Shown here: positions 5,462 to 12,760 of the stretch, piece by piece
Numbering within the stretch: the first letter of the stretch is position 1
Layout: each line of letters opens with the position of its first letter
Assembly (NCBI RefSeq): GCF_000808015.1
Contig: NZ_JWHR01000157.1
Coordinates: 1-16,991 of the forward strand
Length of the DNA stretch: 16,991 bases
Direction: 5' to 3'
Source of the DNA: Terrisporobacter othiniensis
GTDB taxonomy: Bacteria > Bacillota > Clostridia > Peptostreptococcales > Peptostreptococcaceae
The notes under the pieces: generated by a model
Seen by the model: the letters and a program-made list of their open reading frames with translations, nothing else
The model's database searches: none
What the model was told of the DNA's origin: nothing
Position numbers and translations under genes: made by a program

Positions 5462-7630
5462 ATGAGTAATATATGGGGGTACATATTAAGTGCTACTGTT
5501 TATGGTAGTATAGCAGGAGTGGTAATATTACTTATAAAAAGCTTATTGAGAAATAGAATTAATAAAAAATATGCTTATCTATTATGGATAATATTGATAA
5601 TTAAGCTAGCCTTTCCATTTGGTCCAGAAAGTAGTTTAAGTTTATTTAATAAAATACCTGTAAAAATAAATAATCAAGTTGCTGCAAATGATATTAATAT
5701 ATCAAATTTCAATGAAAGTATAGATTACACTGTTGACACAGATTATGAAAGTAGCAAAAAAGAAAATTTACCACAAGAAAAAGTTTCTACTATTCAAAGT
5801 TCTTTTAATTCTAATAATGAAAGTGAAAAAAGTATTTTTACGAGTATAATACCCATTATTTGGATAAGTGGTGTAGCTTTAGCTCTAACTGCTCATATAA
5901 TAATTTATTTACATTTCATGAAAAATCTTAAAAGAAGAGAAAATATTAAATACGATTATCTAGAATGTATTCTAAAAGAATGCAAGGAAAAGTTACATAT
6001 AAAAAGAAAAATTAATCTTGTAATTGATGATATGATAAATTCTCCATCCTTAGTAGGTATATTTAAAACTAAAATTATTATACCAAGTAACTTGGTTGAT
6101 TTAAGCGAAGAAGAATTACAACATATATTTCTACATGAATTATGCCATTTCAAAAGTAAAGATACTTGGGTAGATAATATGCTAGTTCTCTTACAATGTG
6201 TCCATTGGTTTAATCCTTTAGTATGGTATTTATTTAAACATGTTAGAAATGATATGGAAATGGCTTGTGATGAAAGAGTTTTATCGGTTTTAAATGAAAA
6301 AGAACATAATAAATATGGTATCACTATGCTTACTGTATTGGAAAAAGTTAATTATAATAAAAGATTTGCAGTAGGTTTAAATATGACAGATGATAAGAAA
6401 ACCATAAAAAAGAGAGTGGAATTAATTAAAAATTCAAAGTACTTTACAAAGAAAAAGAAGATATTTACCGTAACTGGAATAGCTTGTTTATTGATTATGT
6501 GTGGTGTACTTCTTACTAATGGTAAAGTTATAAATGAAGATAATAAGAAAGTACTATTAGCTACAGAAAAAACTGACTTGCAAGATTTAGACCAGGCTAT
6601 TTCAAAGGCTATAGTAGATAATTATATAAAAGATTGGTATGGAATAGACTTTGGAGGAGAGTTAAATGTGGAAAGCCATGTGATATTAGGTAAAGAAGAA
6701 GATGAAGATTCTATTGAAGTTTATCTTGTATCAACCTATGGAACATATAGTTTCGAAAATGACATATTTAGCATGACTGGTGGAAGTTCTAATATACCAA
6801 TAAGAATAAAATTTTCAAAAGTAAAAGAAGGGGAATTTTTAACTACAAAACCAGGATATTATTATCTAGAAAGCGAGGAAGCACAGGATGGATCAATGTA
6901 TAAGGATTCTGTATTTAAAATGTTTCCTAAAAAAGAAGCTTTACAAGCTACGAGTATTGATTACACAGATAGATTGTTAAAAGATATTAATAAGCAGGCA
7001 GAAGCTTATGTAAAAAGTATAGGTAGAAAATGTGAAGTTATAAGTGAATATGTGGAACATGAGTATATAGATGAACTTTCATTGGTAGATAAAGCATATA
7101 TGGAAGGGCTATGGGACTATCCAGAATGGATAGGAACAAGAGAAGAGTTGGTAGATAATAAGAGATATATTTATGAAACTCAGTATGATAAATATTCTAG
7201 CATTGTAACATTTACTAAGTATAATGAAAAGAAAGAGCAATTAGAAAATATGCAGTATAAAATCAACGGAAATAAGCTTGAAAAAATAGACAGTAAAAAT
7301 TTCACTTTATATTCCGATGATGATGCACCAGTATTTATAGATAATGAAGATTTTAAGATGACAGTAAAAAATATTTCCATAATTGATAATAATGCTGAAT
7401 ATGGGCTATATATAGAGAATAAAAGTAGTGAGGTTATGGAAATAAGTATGGATGAAATTCATATAGGAGAATCATCTAAGACTGTTGAATTTAAAGCTAA
7501 ATTAAAGGGTAAAGAAAAAAAATATACTAATCTAAAAATAAAAAATATATCCAACTTAGATGATTTAAATGACAAAATTTATGGAGTATTTTTAGGTAAT
7601 TCTTTCAAATATGATTTTATGTTTAAGTAA
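5462..7630 (+). CDS. BlaR1-like M56 metalloprotease sensor with non-penicillin-binding ectodomain
   Basis: 722 residues. Membrane helices at about 6-26, 36-53 and 127-150, then the M56 zinc protease domain with HELCH (225-229) as the HExxH site and Glu266 in DMEMACDE as the third ligand, then a fourth helix at about 334-353. After it, residues 355-722 face outside. This ectodomain lacks the SxxK/SxN/KTG motifs of the BlaR1/MecR1 penicillin-binding sensor; it consists of a YLVSTYGTYSFEN-type domain common in clostridial M56 proteins, and a distal beta-rich domain (about 620-722) that resembles a DUF4352/Ig-like fold. By family logic, ligand binding outside activates the cytoplasmic protease, which inactivates BlaI. 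The signal is unknown. Start: ATG with AGAGGTGGAG just before it; co-transcribed with blaI. Confidence 0.85.
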   Translation: MSNIWGYILSATVYGSIAGVVILLIKSLLRNRINKKYAYLLWIILIIKLAFPFGPESSLSLFNKIPVKINNQVAANDINISNFNESIDYTVDTDYESSKKENLPQEKVSTIQSSFNSNNESEKSIFTSIIPIIWISGVALALTAHIIIYLHFMKNLKRRENIKYDYLECILKECKEKLHIKRKINLVIDDMINSPSLVGIFKTKIIIPSNLVDLSEEELQHIFLHELCHFKSKDTWVDNMLVLLQCVHWFNPLVWYLFKHVRNDMEMACDERVLSVLNEKEHNKYGITMLTVLEKVNYNKRFAVGLNMTDDKKTIKKRVELIKNSKYFTKKKKIFTVTGIACLLIMCGVLLTNGKVINEDNKKVLLATEKTDLQDLDQAISKAIVDNYIKDWYGIDFGGELNVESHVILGKEEDEDSIEVYLVSTYGTYSFENDIFSMTGGSSNIPIRIKFSKVKEGEFLTTKPGYYYLESEEAQDGSMYKDSVFKMFPKKEALQATSIDYTDRLLKDINKQAEAYVKSIGRKCEVISEYVEHEYIDELSLVDKAYMEGLWDYPEWIGTREELVDNKRYIYETQYDKYSSIVTFTKYNEKKEQLENMQYKINGNKLEKIDSKNFTLYSDDDAPVFIDNEDFKMTVKNISIIDNNAEYGLYIENKSSEVMEISMDEIHIGESSKTVEFKAKLKGKEKKYTNLKIKNISNLDDLNDKIYGVFLGNSFKYDFMFK

Positions 7631-7697
7631 ATATATTATGAATGACATTTATATGTAATAAAAAACATATGAAAAAATAAGGGAAGAGGTATATATT

Positions 7698-8261
7698 ATG
7701 AAGAGAAAAATTATTTATATAATTGGTATATTATTAATTTTCACTTGCATATTAGTTTTTACATTTAGAAAAAGTATTTTTCAGTGTGGCAACCCTATAC
7801 CTTATGTTGGAAAAATGATAACTCTTAATGAAGAGAAAGAATTTGCAAAAGTTTATAGTGATAAGGAAATATACATAACGAAAAACGGTGATTATGAAGA
7901 TTTACATAAATATATTGAAGATAAATATAAAGTATCTTTTTTAGACCAAATGGGAAGTGGATTCATACTTATATCCTATAATGAAAGAGTTATATTAACT
8001 AGCGAAGTTTACTATAAAAACTATGATGTCTGGAATGTAACAATAAAAAAAGAAAAGTTATACTTGGAAGATTTGAGTATTGAACAATTAATAAAAGTTA
8101 GAGATAAAGCTATAGATAAGAATTTAGAAGATTTTAGTGAATTCGGGGAGCAAGCTGTTAAAGAGCGCAAAGATGATATTTTAAATTATGATTGGGGATT
8201 AGTTTCTTATATTGATAATAATTATAAAACTTTATCTCAAAAAGATAAATTAATAAGGTAA
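7698..8261 (+). CDS. Membrane-anchored extracellular protein of unknown function
   Basis: 187 residues. A basic start (MKRK) and hydrophobic helix at about 5-23 form a signal anchor or uncleaved signal; no convincing lipobox is present, although a Cys occurs in the helix and another at about 30. The rest is a polar alpha/beta domain, starting CGNPIPYVGKMITLNEEKEF, that should lie outside. I do not recognise a characterised family. The gene sits 67 bases after the blaR1-like gene with its own AGGGAAGAGG ribosome site and no terminator between, so it belongs to the BlaI-controlled operon and could be a ligand-binding or immunity partner of the ABC transporter; this is inference from position. 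It ends in TAA (8259-8261) and the same frame stays open after that stop. Confidence 0.68.
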   Translation: MKRKIIYIIGILLIFTCILVFTFRKSIFQCGNPIPYVGKMITLNEEKEFAKVYSDKEIYITKNGDYEDLHKYIEDKYKVSFLDQMGSGFILISYNERVILTSEVYYKNYDVWNVTIKKEKLYLEDLSIEQLIKVRDKAIDKNLEDFSEFGEQAVKERKDDILNYDWGLVSYIDNNYKTLSQKDKLIR

Positions 8262-8300
8262 ATTAAAATAGTAGAATATGAAAACTCTATTAATGAGATA

Positions 8301-8621
8301 ATGGATCCATCAGGCGCCTTCTTTAAGTATGCAAATGAAGCGTATAAAATTAGTGAATATTTATCTGAGAATAAAAGGGATGTTTATATTTCATCTTATG
8401 AAAATTTAAAGTTTTTAATTGATAATTTGGAAGAATTATGTGACTGTATAGACTATGAACTGATAGATTTATTTGATATGATAGACCCCGCATCAAAAGA
8501 GAATCTTTCACAAAATGAGAAAGAAGATTTGTATAGCAGATTAGAAAAAATAAATTCTAATAAGACAGTAAGTGTAGAAATTAAAAATGGAATTCAATAT
8601 ATAATGCAACATAAATCTTAA
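8301..8621 (+). CDS. Small acidic protein of unknown function, possibly a 5'-truncated gene
   Basis: 106 residues from the first ATG, acidic and without membrane segments, probably helical and cytoplasmic; coding character is good (regular codon use and amphipathic pattern). No ribosome site precedes ATG 8301. The same frame is open upstream to the TAA that ends the previous gene, adding 13 sense codons (VEYENSINEI before the Met). So either translation is coupled to the preceding gene, or the gene has lost its 5' end, or it was formerly joined to the upstream reading frame. No family recognised. It lies 29 bases before the ABC permease gene, in the same transcription unit. Confidence 0.5.
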   Translation: MDPSGAFFKYANEAYKISEYLSENKRDVYISSYENLKFLIDNLEELCDCIDYELIDLFDMIDPASKENLSQNEKEDLYSRLEKINSNKTVSVEIKNGIQYIMQHKS

Positions 8622-8650
8622 AAAATATTTTTATTAAAAATAAAAGAAAT

Positions 8651-10885
8651 ATGAACTATGAAGTAGTATTAATATATTTATCTATGGTCGGGAGTGTAGT
8701 TGTTCATATGGCTACATACGCAGCTTTATTTATCTTAGGCCAGGAAAATAATATAAAACTAATACCTATGGTATTAGCACTTAGAGTAATTATTATTATA
8801 GTTATATTTATTTCTCGTCAATTAAGCTATGAAGATGCTGAGATAGATAAAAGGATTAAAGAAGAGAGGAAGTTAAATAAAGGAATAAAAAAAGAGAAAA
8901 AAGAGAAAAAGAGCAGTAAGTGGATTCATAAAATTTTATTAAAAGATTTTAAATCTAATATAAAAAACTATATAGTATTCATAATAAGTGCAGTGTTGAC
9001 AGTGACATATATTTATGGATTTTTAGGAAACCTTTTTATTGTACATAAGATGCAACAAACTAGCGCTGCGTATATTACCGAAGGAATTACATCAGTTGTA
9101 TTAAATGCATTATTTACTATTGCAATAGTGACCATATTGATTCAATTTTATGCGCTTAAAAACTATGTGCAAAATAGAATGCATGATTTAAAAACATTAT
9201 TGTTACTAGGGGTTAAAGAAAAAGAAATATACAAGTGTATGAGATTTTTACTAATAATAAGCTTGTTACTTTCTTATATAATAGGCGTTATTTTAGGGAA
9301 TGGAATGATTTTTATATTTAGAAAAGTGTATGGTTTCTACCTACAAAGTCTTAGTATACCTAAAGTTGATTTAGTAACTGTAACAGTAATATCATTTATA
9401 GGATGTGTATTACTTTTAGGCTTTATTATGTCTATAGTTCAAGACTTAGCAATCGAAAGTAGTATTCTAAATGTTTCATCTTCAGATATGGAAGAAAAAT
9501 TGCCCAATTATAAAAAAATATTACTTATATTACCGATATTTCTTATTATATTATTTAAACTATACTCAGATTCTCATTGGGCTGAATCAAAATATATAAT
9601 TTATACTTGGATAATAATATTTGTAGTGTTTATATATTTTGTTGCAGGTTATATACTCAATAAAATTAAAAGTAAGAAATATTATTTAAAAAATATTTTA
9701 TCTTTTATTCTTATATTTTATCAATCTAGAACCTATTTAAAAAATTCTTTACTATTATATACTTTACTTTTTGTTATGTTCTTTACATATTTTTTTCAAA
9801 TATCAAGCTTATTTCCTTTAGAAACTAAAGAGCTTTATCCATATGACTATGTATGTTTAGGATATGAAAAGGACAAAGGTAAACTAAAAACAATAGAACA
9901 AGAATTTGATGTAAAAAGTAGAATTTACCCTGTGGTAAGAGTTACTGTGCCAGGAGGAGAAGATGGTGGATATGGAAGTCTTTATAAAACATTGCCAATG
10001 GGGCATCATCTGGGAATCTCAGAAAGTACATATAAAAAATTAACTGGTGAAAATTTAAACTTGAAAAATAAGGATATTGTTATTTTATATCAAGAAGATA
10101 AATCAAATAAAGCTCATCCATTAGATTTTTATGTTACTAGATCAAAACCGTTTATTAGAATTGGTCAACCAGAACGTTATACCATTTTTAATAGAAAAGT
10201 AATTTTTAGTTCAGATTATAATATAGTTAAAGAAAAAAGAGAGATAGTCTTTGGGCGACTTACAAGTGTAATGTACGAAAACATAGTTGTGTTTTCAGAT
10301 GAGTATTTTAATAATGAGCATAAAAATACTGATGGAATAAAATATTTAATGACAATTAAAGATAATGGGAAAAATGATAAGTCTTTAGCCGAGTATATGG
10401 ATAATTACAAAAAAACACATAATGAAGAAAGAGAGATTGATAGTCAGGTACAGTCTGTTTATAAATCAAAGGATTTGAATGAAGATTTTCAAGGAGATAA
10501 AATATTTAAGTTGATTATTAATATATCCATATCATTAACATTTGTAATTGCAAGTATAATGATTGTTTTTGTACATGCTTTTGGAAATAGATCTTATTAT
10601 AAAAATTGTTATGAGATACTTAGTTATTTGGGTGAAAAGAAAAAGAAATCCAACTCCATAATAAGAAAAGAGATAATAGCATTTGCATTTTTACCATGTA
10701 TATTAGCAATATTTACTTCTTTAATATTTATTATAATTACAGTTTATATGCGTGGATTTAACTATTTAGAAATAATATCAAGTGGTAAAGTTTATACAAG
10801 TATTATGTTAGCTTTTCTAGCAATATACGGTGTATCGACTTTTATAATATCTCATTTTTTAATTAAGGATATTGGAGGGAAGTAG
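8651..10885 (+). CDS. BceB-like ABC transporter permease (FtsX domain)
   Basis: 744 residues. Ten or so helices in a BceB plan: an FtsX block of four helices (about 105-275), further helices to about 385, a large extracellular domain (about 388-615), then a last three-helix FtsX block (about 618-740). The ~230-residue loop between helices 7 and 8 is the sensing feature of peptide-antibiotic detoxification permeases (BceB, VraG). Unusual here is an extra N-terminal extension of two helices (about 5-27 and 36-56) and a Lys/Glu-rich linker (about 65-92) ahead of the typical start. No good ribosome site is visible before the ATG, so coupling or a later start is possible. The stop overlaps the ATPase start region. 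Likely role: export or release of an antimicrobial peptide from its target; substrate unknown. Confidence 0.82.
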   Translation: MNYEVVLIYLSMVGSVVVHMATYAALFILGQENNIKLIPMVLALRVIIIIVIFISRQLSYEDAEIDKRIKEERKLNKGIKKEKKEKKSSKWIHKILLKDFKSNIKNYIVFIISAVLTVTYIYGFLGNLFIVHKMQQTSAAYITEGITSVVLNALFTIAIVTILIQFYALKNYVQNRMHDLKTLLLLGVKEKEIYKCMRFLLIISLLLSYIIGVILGNGMIFIFRKVYGFYLQSLSIPKVDLVTVTVISFIGCVLLLGFIMSIVQDLAIESSILNVSSSDMEEKLPNYKKILLILPIFLIILFKLYSDSHWAESKYIIYTWIIIFVVFIYFVAGYILNKIKSKKYYLKNILSFILIFYQSRTYLKNSLLLYTLLFVMFFTYFFQISSLFPLETKELYPYDYVCLGYEKDKGKLKTIEQEFDVKSRIYPVVRVTVPGGEDGGYGSLYKTLPMGHHLGISESTYKKLTGENLNLKNKDIVILYQEDKSNKAHPLDFYVTRSKPFIRIGQPERYTIFNRKVIFSSDYNIVKEKREIVFGRLTSVMYENIVVFSDEYFNNEHKNTDGIKYLMTIKDNGKNDKSLAEYMDNYKKTHNEEREIDSQVQSVYKSKDLNEDFQGDKIFKLIINISISLTFVIASIMIVFVHAFGNRSYYKNCYEILSYLGEKKKKSNSIIRKEIIAFAFLPCILAIFTSLIFIIITVYMRGFNYLEIISSGKVYTSIMLAFLAIYGVSTFIISHFLIKDIGGK

Positions 10886-10887
10886 TG

Positions 10888-11610
10888 ATGGAAATTATAA
10901 AAGTAGTTGATTTAAAAAAATCATTTGGATCAGTTGAAGTATTAAGAGGGATAAACTTCTGCATTGAAGAAGGTGAGAGAATTGCTATTATGGGGAACTC
11001 TGGATGTGGAAAAACAACATTATTAAAAATGTTAGGATTTATAGAAGACCCCACACTTGGAGATGTTTACTATAAAGGTGAAAAAAGTAAAAATTTATCT
11101 AGAGATGAAATATCTGAAATAAGGCTAAATGATATTGGATTTGTATTTCAAGATTTTAGGTTGCTAGATAGTTTGACTATACAGGAAAATATTATGCTTC
11201 CTATGATTATAAATAAAGAGGAAGAAGATATTATGCTTGATAGATGTAATTATTATGCCGAAAAAGTAGGTATAAAGCATTTATTAAATAAGAAGCCATC
11301 TAATATTTCAGGTGGTGAAAAACAAAGAACAGCAATTTGTAGAGCTTTAATAAATAACCCAAGTGTTATTTATGCTGATGAACCTACAGGAAGTTTAGAT
11401 TCTAAAACTGGTAAAACTATAATAGATATTTTAGTAAATACCAACATTGAACTAAAGAAAACATTAATAATGGTTACACATGACCCTCTTATTGCCAGCC
11501 ATTGTAGTAGAGTAATATGGTTAAAAGATGGATTGTTAGTTCATGAAATTAGAGAAAGTAAAAAAGAAAAACTATATGGTGAAATTATTGAAAAGATGAA
11601 AGAAGTATAA
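10888..11610 (+). CDS. ABC transporter ATP-binding protein (BceA/LolD/MacB type)
   Basis: 240 residues with every ABC motif: Walker A GNSGCGKTT (36-44), Q-loop FVFQDF, signature ISGGEKQR (140-147), Walker B YADEP with Asp164-Glu165, D-loop GSLDS, and H-loop MVTHD (His198). Spacing and the LLDSLTIQENIMLP segment match the subfamily that works with FtsX-type permeases. Two starts are possible: GTG 10885, overlapping the permease stop by one base, or ATG 10888; I prefer the ATG, seven to eight bases after TGGAGGGA (10873-10880). It energises the permease immediately upstream. It is the last gene before a hairpin at 11648. Confidence 0.93.
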   Translation: MEIIKVVDLKKSFGSVEVLRGINFCIEEGERIAIMGNSGCGKTTLLKMLGFIEDPTLGDVYYKGEKSKNLSRDEISEIRLNDIGFVFQDFRLLDSLTIQENIMLPMIINKEEEDIMLDRCNYYAEKVGIKHLLNKKPSNISGGEKQRTAICRALINNPSVIYADEPTGSLDSKTGKTIIDILVNTNIELKKTLIMVTHDPLIASHCSRVIWLKDGLLVHEIRESKKEKLYGEIIEKMKEV

Positions 11611-11647
11611 AGTAAATTCATAAATTACAAAAACATATTTTTTAAAT

Positions 11648-11690
11648 AAGGAGGTTGGAGAATATTGTCTAGCCTCCTTTAAATTTTAAA
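11648..11690 (+). terminator. Terminator-like hairpin at the end of the BlaI/ABC operon
   Basis: AAGGAGG (11648-11654) pairs with CCTCCTT (11673-11679), extended inward by G-U and normal pairs to about 12 bp, followed by TTTAAATTTTAAAAT. The T-run is broken, so termination may be partial. The left arm looks like a ribosome site but no frame follows it. Confidence 0.5.
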
Positions 11691-11721
11691 ATAGAAAAAA
11701 TTTACAATATGATATAAGTAA

Positions 11722-11740
11722 GCTTGATATATCGATAAGC
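11722..11740. promoter_or_regulatory. Candidate operator upstream of the padR remnant
   Basis: GCTTGATATATCGATAAGC contains the palindrome GATATATC overlapping ATCGAT, flanked by GCTT/AAGC, 29 bases before the padR start. PadR-family genes are often autoregulated through such AT-rich dyads; this one is suggested only by position and symmetry. TTTACA at 11701-11706 could be a -35 box but no matching -10 box is convincing. Confidence 0.3.
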
Positions 11741-11768
11741 AACATAATGAGAGAAGATATGATAAAGG

Positions 11769-12197
11769 ATGTCAAAGAAGCAAGAATATTTAACAGAAAG
11801 TTATTACTATATTTTACTTTGCTTATATAAAGGACTCAATTATGGTTATTGCATAATGCAAGAAGCTATAAAACTATTAAATAATATAGTGAAAATAGGA
11901 TCTGGAACTATGTATACAGCAGTAAGTAAAATGATAAAAAAGGACAGTGACACTGCAAATGGAGAGGATGATAGAAGAAGAACTTATGAAATAACATTAG
12001 ATGGAAGAAATATTTTATTGCAAGAGATTGAAAGATTAAAAGAAATATTTGAAGATTTAGGATGGAAATATATAAACTTAACTTATAATGGATGGAACTA
12101 TTTTAGAAAAAATATGACGAGAACAACGATGCAAGTGAATATGAAATATATATATAGATTATTCTTCTTACAGAAGTATGTTAAGTATACGGTGTAA
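11769..12197 (+). pseudogene. PadR-family regulator, shortened and fused to a DUF2812 tail
   Basis: The first ~50 residues are a typical PadR winged helix (LTESYYYILLCLYKGLNYGY, then KIGSGTMYTAVSKMIKKD). The next residues should be a 'GLI' strand, but the sequence jumps to SDTANGEDDRRRTYEITLDG, about six residues short, removing part of the wing base. After EIERLKEI, the normal PadR end, the frame runs into EDLGWKYINLTYNGWNYFRK, which is not PadR but matches the C-terminal DUF2812 motif of the membrane protein usually encoded just downstream of such padR genes. An in-frame deletion therefore seems to have fused the two genes. Ribosome site: AAAGG at 11764-11768 lies too close to the ATG, so initiation is doubtful. 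DNA-binding activity is unlikely to be normal. Confidence 0.62.
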
Positions 12198-12357
12198 ACT
12201 AGGGAAAGTTATATTTGTAATATCAATTATTATAGCTTTATTATATACATTTTTAGCAATAAGAAATACGGATATTATTATTGGCATAGAAATCGTATTA
12301 TTCTGGGGACTTTTCATATGGATAAAAAGAGGTCTTGAAAAAATGGAAGAAAAATAG
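12050..12357 (+). pseudogene. DUF2812-type membrane protein, C-terminal remnant with two frameshifts
   Basis: Reading continues sensibly only by changing frame twice. The first frame ends GWNYFRK; adding one A to the A-run at 12107-12112 gives KYDENNDASEYEIYI; removing one TA unit from the TA repeat near 12147-12156 then gives DYSSYRSMLSIRCKLGKVIF, followed by two hydrophobic helices and a charged end (KRGLEKMEEK, TAG 12355-12357). The GW...YFRK...EIYxD...ML pattern is the end of a DUF2812 domain. The last part also exists as a 59-codon frame from ATG 12178. The N-terminal ~100 residues of the original protein are missing, apparently deleted in the fusion with padR. Function was probably membrane-associated and linked to PadR; it is lost here. 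Confidence 0.58.
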
Positions 12358-12379
12358 AAATTAATTAGGGACGATAAGT

Positions 12380-12638
12380 ATGAGTAAGGGGGAATAAATA
12401 TATTTGTTTTGGTTTAATTTTTAGTGGTATTTCATTTTTAGTCAGACAACTAAATCTATTTTATATTGTATTACCTGATTTTCTTAGAGGATTTATAGAG
12501 GGATTCTCCATAAGTTTATCTATAATATTAATATTATTTGGATTATATTGTAAAAATCTTAATTTGAAAAAAATAAAAAATTATAATATAAATAATTATG
12601 GTAATATTTTCGTGACTAATAAGTTATTATATGTATGA
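12380..12638 (+). pseudogene. Small two-helix membrane protein broken by one extra G
   Basis: ATG 12380, with TAGGGA upstream (12366-12371), runs only six codons to TAA as written. Removing one G from the five-G run at 12388-12392 joins it to an 82-codon frame ending TGA 12636-12638. The repaired product is about 86 residues with two hydrophobic helices around a conserved-looking turn, LPDFLRGFIEGFSIS, then a charged tail. LPDFxxGFxxG small membrane proteins are often found with PadR-type regulators in clostridia. Either a disrupted gene, a slippage-switchable one, or a base-calling error; no database check was possible. Confidence 0.5.
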
Positions 12639-12656
12639 GAAAATAAATTTATATGA

Positions 12657-12675
12657 GATGTAAAAAAAATACATC
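12657..12675. promoter_or_regulatory. Inverted repeat upstream of the PfkB-type kinase
   Basis: GATGTA (12657-12662) and TACATC (12670-12675) are a perfect 6-bp inverted repeat with a 7-A centre. It lies just upstream of a possible -35 box (TTGAAA, 12685-12690), so it could be an operator. No clear -10 box at standard spacing is seen. The rest of 12639-12760 holds only AT-rich leader and the ribosome site AGAAAGG (12741-12747). Confidence 0.35.
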
Positions 12676-12760
12676 GTAAAAATGTTGAAATTTGTAGAAA
12701 TATACGTTAAAAATATGTTAAAATATAAAAATAATTTCTTAGAAAGGTTACGATTATATT

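Noticed and set aside
5956..6324. 122-codon minus-strand frame
   Set aside because: It is a shadow of the M56 protease domain; the plus strand carries the HELCH and ACDE motifs.
5082..7630. Beta-lactam resistance locus (blaI-blaR1-blaZ)
   Set aside because: No beta-lactamase or PBP gene and no penicillin-binding motifs in the sensor; resistance to beta-lactams should not be inferred.
12657..12675. GlnR/TnrA-type site
   Set aside because: The TGTA...TACA spacing is two bases shorter than the TGTNA-N7-TNACA consensus.
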